Below are positions 24,240 through 36,009 of a stretch of DNA of 64,000 nt, one piece after another; the first letter of the stretch is position 1; each line of letters begins with the position of its first letter. The notes under the pieces were generated by a model. That model was given only the letters and a program-made list of their open reading frames with translations. It ran no database searches and had not been told where the DNA came from. A program made the translations under genes and the position numbers. This stretch comes from Parasitella parasitica. Its lineage: Eukaryota; Mucoromycota; Mucoromycetes; Mucorales; Mucoraceae. The stretch spans positions 145,970 through 209,969 of the forward strand of contig MU619286.1 in assembly GCA_025201805.1 (NCBI GenBank), read 5' to 3'.

Positions 24240-25239
24240 GTTGATATTTTACTGTTCGAGGACCTTTTTAAAGAAACTACATCATGATGGTTTGTTAGTT
24301 CATGATGGATGGATGGATGGATGGACTTGGTTTTCGTTCAAGTTCTTACCTTGGCAGATGAGGATGATTATGTTCATCGCGATTGTCAATGGCTCTGATA
24401 TTGCTTTCTTTTTTGAATAGATTCCCAGTCCGTTCCGAAAACTGTGACAACTGGCAAGTGTCTTTTAATGCAATGTAAATTCAGTCAAAACATTTACGGT
24501 GCTTCCCCACTCTTATATTGCCGACTTTATGAACCCCAATTTAAACCAGTATTTGGTGAAAATCACTACTTTAATCCTCAATTTTTTGGCGCAAATTGAG
24601 AGTGGAAGTACTCTAAACCAATTTTTAATACATAGAAGTATGCTATAATCTTTGCCTCGTAATCAATCGCAACTCTAATCAGTAATGTTTTCAATTTTTC
24701 AATTTTCGAATGTACCTTTTCTAGTCATAAGCATCAACCACCACGAGTAATGCTGTCCAACCAACCTGCTGGCAACAAGACCTCATGTTGAAAAGGGTTA
24801 ATTAGTAAACCTAAGTTGCAGTCGTACATTATGGCATTAGGATATGATGTTGGTCCATGTAAATACATCCCGAAGATGTATTTCTAATAAAAGGGCAGAT
24901 TCGAGGAAAGTGGTTAAAGTCAGCAAAAGTAAGCCTCACAGACTCTCTGATCAAAAGAGTATACAGCAATACAAGAGAAAAAGTACAAGTAAGAAGCCTG
25001 TATGCCTTGAAGGATGGATATTTAGGTAAGTCTGACTTTAGTTTGTATAAAGCATGTATTTATCAATTAATGGGTTTCAAGGTTTTTATTAAACAAATGT
25101 AATATATTACAAGGCTGTACAAGCGAATATGACTAATTAACAATTAAAGTTTTTTTTTTTTTTTAATTGATTCAAAGTGTGTATAAGGAGAATTGATGTT
25201 GGTCAAAGTGGTAGCATATTTAGTTGCAGGAGAAATACT
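24240..25239. other. Intergenic region with a GGAT microsatellite
   Basis: Contains a short (ATGG)n run near 24305-24325 in the likely 5' leader of P0, a short frame at 24844-25029 without recognisable domain, and poly-T near 25150. No gene supported. Confidence 0.5.
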
Positions 25240-28201
25240 CTAGTCAAATCCTTGATGTGCGGCCAATTTGTTAATCTTGGTGACCCAAACAGCAGTAGAG
25301 TTTGGCGTTGAAGGTAACTCTCGACACTCTTCATACACGCGCTGAGCGCCCTTGTGATCATTACATTCCAACATGGCCTTCATCACAGCATAATAAGATC
25401 TGACAAACAATACGATATTGTCAGGAGTGCGAGCTTGCCAAACTTTTTGAACCGTTTCGATGTCAGACACGCCATATGCACCCCAGATCATCAAATCAAA
25501 TGTGTGTGCATCGGGAGCAGCCATCTTTGAGTTTTGTAGCATTTCGTCGAATACCATCTTTGCTGCTGGATACCAGACCTTGGTGGTTGTTAAGCTTGCC
25601 AGTAAAGAGTTGTAGTGGAGCGTTGTCAAGGCAACTTGATCTTGCTTCAAGGTGTTCCATAATTTCCATGCTGCATCAGGGTTCTTCATGTGGCGATGTG
25701 CTGTTAGCAGGGTGGTGATTGCCTTGGCATCAAGCCATTGATTGTCATTGAGCTCGTGGTAAATTCTGTCTATTTTCTGTATGTAATTGACTTGACGTTG
25801 TTTGGAACCCTTAATCGTATAGGCTTTTGCCAGTAAAGTCAATGAGGCGGCATCCATGGAAATGCCAGCTTTTTCAATGCCTTCCAGCAACTCAATAGCA
25901 CGGCCTTCGTCGGCTCGTGGTGATTGCAAAAAGACAGAGGCCAGGATGGTGTAAATGACAAGATCGGCATTGATGTTGTTTGCTAGCATATCTCGAAACA
26001 GCTTGTACGCTCTATCAAACTCTGCGGATTCCGCGAATCCCTTGATGAGAGGTGCGTAGTGCACGGCTGTAGGATGCAACTGATAACTCTCCATGTGGTG
26101 CAGTAGTTCGCTTGCTTTATCCATTTTGCCCTGCACAACATGGCCATAAATGAGGTGCGAAAACACAAAATGATTGGGCTTTACGCCTGCATCCACCATT
26201 TCTTTATAAATCGATTCAGCCTTGGTCATATTACCAGCATATGCAGCATTGCGGATACCAAGGGCATAGGTATATACATCCGGTCTCAGATGCGACGTAT
26301 CCAAAGAAGCAATAATACTGTCGAGAGTCATGTTGAGGCGGTTCGAGTGCTTTGGTTTATAAAATTTGCCTGCCGTCTGCAAGATGGTATTATAGGTACG
26401 GGTGCTTATATCGGGTGCTTCGAATGTGCTCTGCAATACACTTGTAAATCGCTCGAAATTCGACTCTAGATCTTCCTTTTCCAGGTACTGAAATCGCGCA
26501 ATTGGGATTCGTGAAGAGATGCTATCCAGCGTGCTGCTACCATCTGCTATCATCCTGTAAAGATGCGAGGTGACTAAATGGGCCTCTTTGGGGTGCTTGA
26601 GAGAGTAATTCAAGAGTGTGTTGTAAATGTGATTGCTGCTGGGCATTCCCTTTCGCTGCATCACATCCACGTATTTCAGCGCTTCTGCGACGTTTCCTTG
26701 ATCAGCATAGTACCGCACAAAATTGCCATACGTGATTGTATCCGGTTCCAACTTTAAATTTACCATAGTATCGTACATTTGAAAAGCGAGTTTTGTATTG
26801 TTCTTGTCCAAGTGGTATTTGATCAGTATGTTGAATGTGTACGCATCTGGCTTCACCTTGAACTTTGGCTTTGCAGCAGCAGCTTTGCTTGCACATGCAC
26901 ATTTTTCACCACACCCCTTTTTCTCGTAAATCACCAGCAGCTCAATGATTTCCTCGATACGATCGATATCATCGGCAGCTGTGTAGCATTTGAGGAGGGT
27001 GTTGATTATTTCTGTGTCAGGCCGATGGCCCAATCGACGCATTGCCTGATACAAGCTGGAGACTGACTGAGCTATGTTTTGCAGGTCGTCGGTTTCCTGT
27101 AATCGAGCGCGTTGTACCGCTTGGCCAGCTAAACCGTCCATAATACTATTAAATGTCTTTCTGTTGGGAACAATTCCTGAATCAACCAATCTCTTCATCC
27201 ACTGCTGTGTGATTTCCTTGTCTGCGTTGTTTCTGTAGTCCTTGAGGAAGCCATTGAGCAAAATGTTAAAAGTGGTGCGGTCTGGCGAGGTGGTCATTTT
27301 CGAGTAAATAGCCTCTGCTCCTTGCAGGTCGTGCAGCTTGATTTTGGCGGCTAGCAATATATTATAGGACGATGTATCCGGCTGTAGGCCTTTGCGGATC
27401 ATCTCCTGTTCAAGTGTCTTTAGTTTGGAAAAGTAGCGCTTCTTTGTTGTATCGTCAACGTATTTGAATCGGCGGACGTAGACGGCCATCATCTGGTTGT
27501 ACACTTTGACATGTGGGCTAGTAAACGATGTGTAGTGCGATAGATTACGAAACAAGGATTCGGCGCGTTTCACTTGGCCCAATTTGCCGTACAGCTCGAG
27601 CACCATGCCGATTTCGTGTGCATCCCAAGAGATGTCTCTACTTTTACGCACAACATTTGATAGTGTCTCAAGTCGATTCAGGTACAACTGCTGTAATCTA
27701 GCAAAATCCAGAGAGAGATGAGGCAGATGTGTATGCACTTGGGTGTGTAGTGATTTCAACAGCGACTGAACTGTTATACGAGGTATATTCTGCTGCGTTA
27801 AATAAGAGGCGGATTTGTCGACGAGCCTCCAAGCGTTTTCGACATCGCCACTCTGTAAATAGCTCTGGATAGACATGGTCGTAGGCGACGGTAATTTCTT
27901 GTCAATGTTGGAGCTGATGTGAACAGGGATGCGTCTTTTTGCTATAGACTTTATCTGACGCAGATGCTCCAAAGAGTCTATTTCCTCTAGTAGCTTTGGT
28001 GCTGCATCACATTGCAGTCAGTACGAGGCGCTGGCAAACGGTCTGGCTATTCTTACCTTGCTTCGATCTTGTCACAACTGTAGACGCCTGTCTTGCTTGA
28101 CAGCTGTGGGCAAACAAAAAGGAACGCCATTGTTCCATGAGTCGTTGTTTGACGTTTTGTCTAATCTCTGACTGCAGGTGCCTACACCGCATATGGGCCA
28201 T
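25240..28201 (-). CDS. Large pentatricopeptide-repeat protein, probably mitochondrial
   Basis: Two exons: a short first exon from ATG 28199-28201 to about 28057, then a main exon to 25240, about 950 residues. The first exon encodes a basic, Arg/Gln/Ser-rich leader (MAHMRCRHLQSEIRQNVKQR) typical of a mitochondrial presequence. The rest is a tandem array of about 18-20 PPR motifs, for example PDTSSYNILLAAKIKLHDLQ, PDRTTFNILLNGFLKD, PDAYTFNILIKYHLDKNNTK, KPNHFVFSHLIYGHVVQGK. PPR proteins bind single-stranded organelle RNA, and in fungi usually act in mitochondrial transcript stability or translation. I cannot name the target RNA. A Cys-rich insertion (KKGCGEKCACASKAAAAK) interrupts the array near residue 400. 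Confidence 0.88.
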
Positions 28202-28558
28202 TGCTCTAAATTGCTGCTCAAATTACAGCGATAAAAAAAAAAAAAAGAGACAAGGATGCAGCCAAATGTCGAGTTGTTTAATAATAATAAAAAAAAAAAA
28301 AAAAAGTGGAGTAACAAAAAATGAATTGGCAAGGCTGTTTTGCTCTTTTCCCCCAATGAGATACCAAGCACCCCTAGGTCTCCTTTGCTTCCATGAACAA
28401 TCATACTCAAAAGACGTCACCGCTGCCGATCAGCTTGGCAAACTATGATGTTGTTACATCTGCATTTTTGCGCTCAGTTCAGCACAATCCTCCACAGATA
28501 AAGAATCAAAAGATAACTTTATTGATATTTGTTTGTATGTCTTATTTATGTAACCACC

Positions 28559-29526
28559 TTATTCAGGGCCAAGCTGCAAGCTATGGAATTGCTGTCGGAA
28601 TTGTATCGAGCCCACTCGTTGATGGCCATTTCTTGGCGTATTATCCGCCGCATCAAATGTATTGTGCACTGCATTTGGCATGTTTGGCGTTGCCATGTCG
28701 GGTATCAACTCACCACGCTTTGCACACTCGATCATGTACTCTAATTTTTTGATCTGCTCCTGGTAATTACTCACGTCTTCACGCAGCTCTTTGATGTGGT
28801 CAACAGAGAGTTTGAGTATCGTGCCCTTGTTGATGGCTCTTCCGTTAGAACCAACCTGGCCGTTGGAGACTGACATGACATTTGAACTGGTAGGAGCTGA
28901 ATCGAGCAATTTTTCGGGTAAAAGAGTGCATAGCTCTACACATAGGTATACACAAGCAAAGTTAGCCCTACACTCGCACTGTCTGCTTTCTATGTCACAA
29001 GCAACATGCATTTACCTTGGATGCGCTCATTGATGTTGTCTCTTCTTCGTCTCTCGACTGCGTTATGAGACTCTCGTCTCCGACGACGCTTCTCAAACAT
29101 CTCTTGAAGACTGCAGCAAACAAAAGGGACGGATCAGTATGCAAAGAATGCAGCAGACTCTCCACAATACAACACTTACTTTCTCTGTTGGCCATCGTCG
29201 TCATCGCCGTTCTGCGTGCTGCCAATCAGCTCCAAATGGCCACTGGAGGTAGAAGGAGAGACAATACCTCCAAATATGGGAGATTGGCCGAATGAAGAGC
29301 CATTCGAGTCCAAGCTTGTGCCAAACCAGTTTTGCGAATTGTTCTCGTTGAAGGCCATGCCGCCAGAATGGTTGGGAGGAGACATGGCAGACACTGCAGT
29401 GCCAAAGGAGCTTTGGCGTTGATGGTGGTAGGGAGGATTGAACAGCCGATTTCGTACCACAGGTACGGCTCCGACCGTAGTATGATCATTGTCCATGTTG
29501 CTGTTGTAATCTTGCTGCTGTGGAGG
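28559..29526 (-). CDS. bHLH transcription factor, 5' end lost in assembly gap
   Basis: The start lies in the N run. Exon a (from 29526) is Gln/Ser/Gly-rich (activation-type). An intron ending TTTGCTGCAG leads to the basic region RRRRESHNAVERRRRDNINE, which ends helix 1. A second intron leads to ELCTLLPEKLLDSAP, an unusually long loop (about 25 residues, Ser/Asn/Gly-rich), helix 2 KGTILKLSVDHIKELRED and a leucine-zipper-like extension. His, Glu and Arg at the three contact positions (H-x3-E-x3-R) predict binding to CACGTG E-boxes, as in the USF/MITF/TFE group. Target genes unknown. Confidence 0.85.
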
Positions 29527-29741
29527 NNNNNNNNNNNNNNNNNNNNNNNNNNNNNNNNNNNNNNNNNNNNNNNNNNNNNNNNNNNNNNNNNNNNNNNNNN
29601 NNNNNNNNNNNNNNNNNNNNNNNNNNNNNNNNNNNNNNNNNNNNNNNNNNNNNNNNNNNNNNNNNNNNNNNNNNNNNNNNNNNNNNNNNNNNNNNNNNNN
29701 NNNNNNNNNNNNNNNNNNNNNNNNNNNNNNNNNNNNNNNNN
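29527..29741. other. Assembly gap (215 N)
   Basis: Run of N containing the bHLH start. A (CA)n/(TG)n microsatellite follows at about 29786-29819. Confidence 0.99.
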
Positions 29742-29782
29742 TTTTTTGTATGTAGAGAAAAGGATAGTTACACATACACATA

Positions 29783-29785
<3 letters not shown>

Positions 29786-29819
<34 letters not shown>
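29786..29819. repeat. (CA)n microsatellite
   Basis: About 17 CA dinucleotides after a mixed ACATACAC run; 3' of the PSO2-like gene and next to the assembly gap. Confidence 0.9.
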
Positions 29820-29823
<4 letters not shown>

Positions 29824-29866
29824 CTATAACTTTTACTGAAAATGTGCATAAACATGCATCCTTTAT

Positions 29867-30510
29867 TTACCAATGTTCTTGATTAGGATAATGCACAACT
29901 TGGATCCTTCTCGCTCGTTTCTCGTCTTGCCATTTGTCAAGATAGGCAGACATGGCTTGCGATTGACTGACGTTGACAGTGGGTATAATCTGCTGTATGT
30001 CCAGACTAGCAACAAAGGACGCCAGCTCTCTGAAGCTAGAGTGTTCGGAATAAGGCACCCCAAAGAGCTTGATGCCGTGTCTGTTGTAGTAGGGCTCCAG
30101 CCGAACTGCTCTATCTGCAGGCGGTATAATGATTTCAGACAATGGTGCCTGCTTCATGTCTGATGTCTGTGATGCCGTGGATTTGTATGTCCACCCCGAA
30201 GGCTTAAAGGCGATAAGCGACTTGAAATGGGCCTGGTGCTCCTTTAGATAATTTGACATGATCTATTACAGCTGTGTCAGGAACCCCCATGGTCTCTACT
30301 GGTATTACAGCACCCACTTACATCTGCTCGGATATCTCGCAGCGGGACAACATGGACTTGCGCTTCGAGCGGATTGCTCGTGAGCATGCTCTTTAATTCG
30401 TCGTCTTCCTGGCACTGCAGGATGCGCATCTTTTTGTAGGGCGTGTATACCTTGCACTTGAGCATGCGAGCAATGTCTACACAGTATCAAACAGTTAGAG
30501 GCCTCGTCAT

Positions 30511-30542
<32 letters not shown>

Positions 30543-31929
30543 CATACTGATGAATACTCGCTCCTTGCCAATGGTGTATGTGCCAACTACAATCAGCACT
30601 CGTGATGCTGTCGCCCTGCTATTTTGGTCCATCACCAATTTAAAGGCGTCATTGTTGGTCATGGGATCCTGTTCAGTTACAGCTGGCGTCTTTGCGTGGA
30701 TCCAGGCTTCCAAAAGAGAAGGTGTTTTGCTCTTGGGTGTCACTTCCTTCCGCACCAGGTCGCATACAGTCTGGATGCATTCCTCTTGTGCGGGAAACGC
30801 ATACTGCGGGCTTAGGTAAGTTGTATCGAGGTAGAGGTTACTAATAGGGGGGTTTTCGGGCTGTCTGATCAACGGATGTAAGCACATTCGCGGTGCAGCT
30901 CTGAAATCGCCCGTATGCAAATGTCGTTTTTTATTGTCCAACACAAACAAAAACAGAACAGACCCTGGGCAGTGGTTTGCATCTATCAGCGCAACTTGCA
31001 CGCTGGACCCTGGAATTGGATACAGCTGGTTCATCGGCAGTGGATGGACATGGCGTGGATCGACTCGCAATTCCTGTTTCACAAGGTTTGCTGTCACTTG
31101 GGAGCAATAAATGGGACCATGAGACCAGCTGGCTCTTAGGCCTCCAAAATGGTCAGTGTGGAAGTGTGTCAAAAAGTACCCGTCGCAGTCTGCTATCTTA
31201 CCATAGCTGAAAGCATCCACTGTAAATCGAGTGTCTATTCCACCAACAAGCAGTGTGAGTACAGGAGCTTCTCGGTATTGCCAGTATGGCGCACTTACCG
31301 CGAACTCGTTTGTAAAACGGACATGGCCTGTGCTTCTTTCTCGATGCTGGTGGCTTTGGTGGGACAATGGCATTAACATCTTTTGCTGCAAGCACACTAG
31401 CGACGGTCGTACTGCTAGCGAATGAGAACATGCTTTGCCAAAAAGACGGCTGTACGCTGCTCGTACTAGTGTCTTTTGTGCTACTCTTGGCATCTTGACT
31501 ATTGTTATCAGCGACAAGCTTGGGGCTATCAAGAGGGTAGCTGCAGCCTTCTTTGTTTTTTTGACAGCTTTGGTCCTCTACGCTGAAACTGTAGTCTTTA
31601 CATATGCTGTCCCCACAAGATGCTTTCTCTTCCAAGGGCAAGGGTGTGGGCGGTATGTTTTCCTTTTCTCTTTCCTGCTCTTCGTCCAGACATTGGTTGA
31701 CATGGACCTCCATCGAAACAGACTCAGTGTGTATCCATAGCTGACAGAGTGGGCATTGTTCCTTTTTCGCCTCTTGCTCCTGGATTGCCTTTTCAACTTG
31801 CAAATCAATTGCGCTTGGTTTTATCCTTTTGTTGGCATTGGCAGGCGTCTTGAAAAAGGTTTGGATGGAGAAATACTTTGACTTTACGGCCGCCGCTTCA
31901 TTCTCTTGTCTTGGCTGTTTCCTCATCAT
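29867..31929 (-). CDS. PSO2: SNM1/PSO2-family DNA interstrand cross-link repair nuclease
   Basis: Four exons, start MMRKQPRQENE at 31929 (the frame upstream is Phe-rich and not conserved). The N-terminus has a PIP-box-like SIQTFFKT and a UBZ4-type zinc finger (CPLCQLWI ... HVNQC). The joined CPFYKRV/TRFTVDAFSYG leads into the metallo-beta-lactamase motif HFHTDHFGGL, then DANHCPGS, HTGDFR and, in the last exon, the beta-CASP features VPYSEHSSF and IIPTVNV. Yeast Pso2 and human SNM1A are 5' exonucleases that digest past cross-linked bases. Active-site histidines and aspartates are all visible, so the enzyme should be active. Last-exon junction RAD/IMSNYLKEH restores frame. An AT dinucleotide run lies in the second intron (about 30514-30536). 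Confidence 0.93.
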
Positions 31930-32348
31930 AGGCGCGAAAGAAAAAGAAAGAAAAAGAAAAGAAAGAAAGAAAAAAAGGGATGGTAGGGCAAGAAGTTCCA
32001 CTGCCAAAACAGCCAATTCACTTCATTTTATGGGCGTCACAGACAACAAGCTCGTTGATGATGGCAGGCCAAGCTTGATTGTTACATCAAGTACGACCTG
32101 TGGATTGAGCAGTGAGACACGCATCAATTAGACTCTCAAGACGGCTGTCAAATATATAAATGAACAGGAGGCAACTCAATGATGGGAAATCCTCTAATAA
32201 CCGAAATAAAAATTTATTGCCATGTTATAAAAAGAAAATACATAAAGATGCTTGAAGGGTGAGCAAGCACTTTTACAGCGTATTACAAGCAGCTCTATTG
32301 CTGGTAGGAAAAGACGTTTTGCAAATCTAAACAAACAACACTTTAGCG

Positions 32349-32680
32349 TCATGGTTTACTAATGAAAGGACGAATCCACTTACAGCCGTCTTGTTGAGCG
32401 AGGCGATTGATGGCATCATCGCTCTCAGCTTCCTTACGAACAAAGCCGCAAAGGGCGTAGGTAGCAAAAGAGCTGGTGGAGCGGCCCTCAGCATCGACAT
32501 CAGCAACGTTGATTTGGACCGAGGAGTGGTCCTTGGCAGTGATCAAGCGATTAGTGGCTGAGCTACACACACACACACAATCGAAAAATCAGCAAGGATA
32601 CCATAACAGACTCGCATAAGCATTGCTTACCACTTGCGGGGGATGTAAAGATCGATAATTCTACCCTCTGAGTTCTCCAT
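32349..32680 (-). CDS. RPS21: 40S ribosomal protein eS21
   Basis: Two exons, 32631-32680 and 32349-32562, giving 87 residues. The start [16 protein letters not shown] joins [20 protein letters not shown] across a 68-nt intron whose 3' end is a TG-repeat before AG. The C-terminus is [20 protein letters not shown], as in the family. It is a component of the small-subunit body near uS2. Confidence 0.95.
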
Positions 32681-32881
32681 TATGTTGGGTTTTTCCAAAA
32701 AGTTAAGGTAGGTTAAACCGGAAAGTGGATGTGAAAGAAAGAACTAGCACATCTCTTTGGCCTGCAATGCTGAATTAACGGCGAAAAAATTTCCAAATGT
32801 TTCATTTAATTGGCTCAAAATAGTAGTCAATCTGACAAATCTGTTTATTTTTATAACGAAAAACTTTGATGGCCATTCCGT

Positions 32882-35294
32882 CTATACTGATCCAACAATC
32901 TCGTCTGCTTTTTGTAATGCCTACAGAAGCGAAATTTCAGTATTAAAAAAAAAAAAAAAAAAAATTCTCCATATTCAAGCGATAATGCCATTTACCTCAA
33001 TCATCTTCTTGCATTCCTTTCTTCTTTGTCTAGTAGAGTCAGATTCCTGTAAAAGATCATCCAATACGTCATGTTTGTAGAGCTCTGTTAGTAGCTCACG
33101 CTGAAGTTCCTCTTTAGAATGGTTTACAAGGTTAAGCATAATCGCCTTGGGTACCATGTCAATCATGGTGCGCTTAACGATATTATAGTATGATTGAATC
33201 AGTAGCTCTAGTATCAAAAAAATGCCGTCAGACATTGCAGATTTCATGTTGAACAACGGCCTACTCACTAATGACCTCGGTTTCCATGAATTCGCGATCA
33301 GACAAAGCACCAGTAGCTTTCAAAGTTGTAGGTGGCTACCAATCAAAAATATAAGAAACGCTTCCAGCAATGCTGCAATACATGTAACTTACGGCATCCA
33401 TCATACTCGACACTGGTGACTTCTTAATAGTCTTTTTGTTGCCTGAAAAGAAGCTTCCAAAGAGCGAACCGTTGCCGTTGGTTTCCTCGGCACCATTTGA
33501 CGTGTTTGTTTGCAATGCACCCGTAGGGTTGTGCTGCTTTTTAGCTTCGCTCTGTGGCTGCTGCTGGTTATTTTTTTGATTTATGCGCTCTGTAACCGCA
33601 GCTATGGCTTGATGGCCATTCAGAAAGTCAGGATGGGCCGTATTAATATAGCACGATTCCATCGACACTAGATTCGTCACTAATTTAGACGTGGGTTGAA
33701 GAGCCTTCTTGAAAAACACCAACACGACCTGATAAAACTTGTCTTTAAGCGTAGGGAACCGCTTAAAGAATTGCTTGGTGAGCAACTGGCCCAAAATACG
33801 CACCAATTCGTCGTAAACCATGTTGATGCACTTGATACTAGGTTCCTCGAGACGCTTTATTTGCTGCTTGATGATAACTTCGAATGCAGTCGTTGCGACA
33901 AACAAGGCAGGCGATGAGCCCGACGAATTGTACAAGATGGTGCGAATATCGACGTCTTTGATTTGCTCCAAGGGATCAATGCTCTTGACGCCATTCGCAT
34001 ACAGTTCGTGGAACACAAAGCTGATGCGTGCGCCACCCGATAATTCAAAACTAGACAAGTCATTTGCATTACCATCAATGATTGTCCTGAATTCAGTGCA
34101 AAACTCGGTAATAATGTTTAGCACTATATTGGCCCGGTTCGCTGAGCTCCCATCTTCGTCCAAAGGCTCCCCCAGCGTTAATAATTCCTGCTGATACTTT
34201 AAAAGGGCAGACTGGATCTTGGCCTTGATTTCAGGTAGGGTATTGCGGATGTGGTGCATCAAGATTGTATTGAGTTTGCGAGCCAAAAAGGGAGTACCAC
34301 AGTACTGAGCCTTCAGCTTGTAAGCATCGTTGCTTTCAAAGTATTCCCGTTCAGCTTCCAATGCTTTTTTGATAGATTTGTTGTTTTCAATGTCACGTTG
34401 GCCACGATTAACGACAGGGACATAACCCAAACGCAGAGGTATCACACGACCAGCTAGGATATCAATGACATCCGTGCCTTGATCCATCAAATCGACTTTG
34501 GTAAGCACGCCAATCGTACGCAGTCCTTCAGGATCGACATCACGGGCTAATTTGAGACCATCTGAATTGGCCAGATCAGTGTTGGCTCCAGTCACAGCCA
34601 AGATGATCGAGTTGGGCTTTGTAATGTATTTTAAAATCATGTCTCTGATTTGCTTTTCGATATCCTTGGGCTGATCACCGACAGGCACCTTGGTGAGGCC
34701 TGGCAAATCGATCAGGGTCAACGTCAACACGTTGGGCGAAAAAATTCGCAGATTGATCGGCTGAGGAGAAATGCCCAAGTTTTTGCCAGTTTTGAGTTCC
34801 GTATCCTTGACAATTTCTTCGCGGATTTTGTTGAAATCGTGAAATTTTTGGCCAGGCAGATGCAGAAACTCGCCCCACTCATTTTGATTGTCCTTTCCTG
34901 CTTCCTCTTTAGCTGCTTCGCCCTTGTTGGCTTTATCTTCAGCGGGACGGTTGATAAGTTGCAGAATCTACAGGCGCTTGTAAAGTAAATATCCAGCTAT
35001 CCTTGCTTCTTCACTGTTATACTTTACCAAAGGACGACGGGTCACGATACCAGTTCCACGGGGAAGGAAATCACGGCCAACAATGTTCTCCAGAACCGAA
35101 CTCTTGCCGCTGGACTGTGAACCGATAACAGCAATCTGGGGCAAGTCGACCGGGTTATGTACGCCAACAGTAGCAAAAGCGTCCTGCAGCTTGTTGACTA
35201 GTTTTTTTTTTTTTCATGTTTAGGAGCAACATGAATCCCTTTTGGTGGTGTGCGTATCCTTACCTGTCTTGATAAGTTGTGAATCCATGCTCAT
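32882..35294 (-). CDS. VPS1: Dynamin-like GTPase Vps1
   Basis: Six exons (35264-35294, 35028-35197, 33393-34967, 33269-33335, 32996-33207, 32882-32920) give 697 residues, close to yeast Vps1 (704). The G domain has [12 protein letters not shown] (P-loop), [12 protein letters not shown] (G2), DLPGLTK (G3) and TKVDLMDQG (G4). The middle domain reads [19 protein letters not shown] with [20 protein letters not shown], a Vps1 and not a Dnm1 signature. A variable Gln/Asn-rich linker separates it from the GED ([20 protein letters not shown] ... [12 protein letters not shown]). The last exon [12 protein letters not shown] matches the Vps1 C-terminus. Role: vacuolar sorting, endosomal and peroxisomal membrane fission. 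Confidence 0.95.
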
Positions 35295-36009
35295 GTTGCC
35301 TGGCTACTGAGAATCAAAGAGAAAGATAGAAGTAAGGAAAGAAAGAAAGAAAGAGAAGAGAATCCATGAAATGAACCTATAATATTGAAAAAAGCATGAC
35401 GTGCATGGCCAACTATGATCAACGGAACTTTAATTGAATTGTAAAAGTAGCATCGTGTGCATTGATATAACCTACATTCAGTCCATACATTTTTTCTTTA
35501 GCTTGAGCTTGAGCTGCTTAATCCATTTCCAAATTTGGAATTCAGAAACTGTATGATACTGGATTCCTAACTTGATATTACTAGACATGAAGCAGTGACA
35601 TTGCCTATTTTATCAATAGATTTACAAATCATACTTGCCTCAGAGATCTTTATTATCTACCATTTAAAATATCCATGTTGTCCTTTTTGCCTACTACACC
35701 TAAATCTCCATCCATTGAGTCTAGGTAGCAACGCTCCTGTACAGTTGTCGCCGTACTCTTCAAAATGCATGTGGGGCAACTCTATGGTATATAACTAGAA
35801 ATAGATGATGATTTCAAGTTCTCAAATAGCGCTCCCTTTTTTTTTTTTTTTTTCACCATTCAACTGGAATAAAAGATAATGAATGATTGCTTTTTTTTAT
35901 ATATATAAGAATGACCAAGGAAAGAATAGTGATGAGAAAGGAAAAGATGCTATGGATTGGGAAAGTGATGTTGATACTTTTCACTTGGAAGTGAGCAACG
36001 TTGAGAGAA
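35295..36009. other. Intergenic region 5' of VPS1
   Basis: GAAA-rich leader of VPS1 near 35330-35360 and poly-T near 35840. No gene supported; a 67-codon frame at 35595-35798 has no domain. Confidence 0.5.

Noticed and set aside
23250-24287. 345-codon plus-strand frame
   Set aside because: Antisense shadow of the P0 ribosomal protein gene created by its codon bias.
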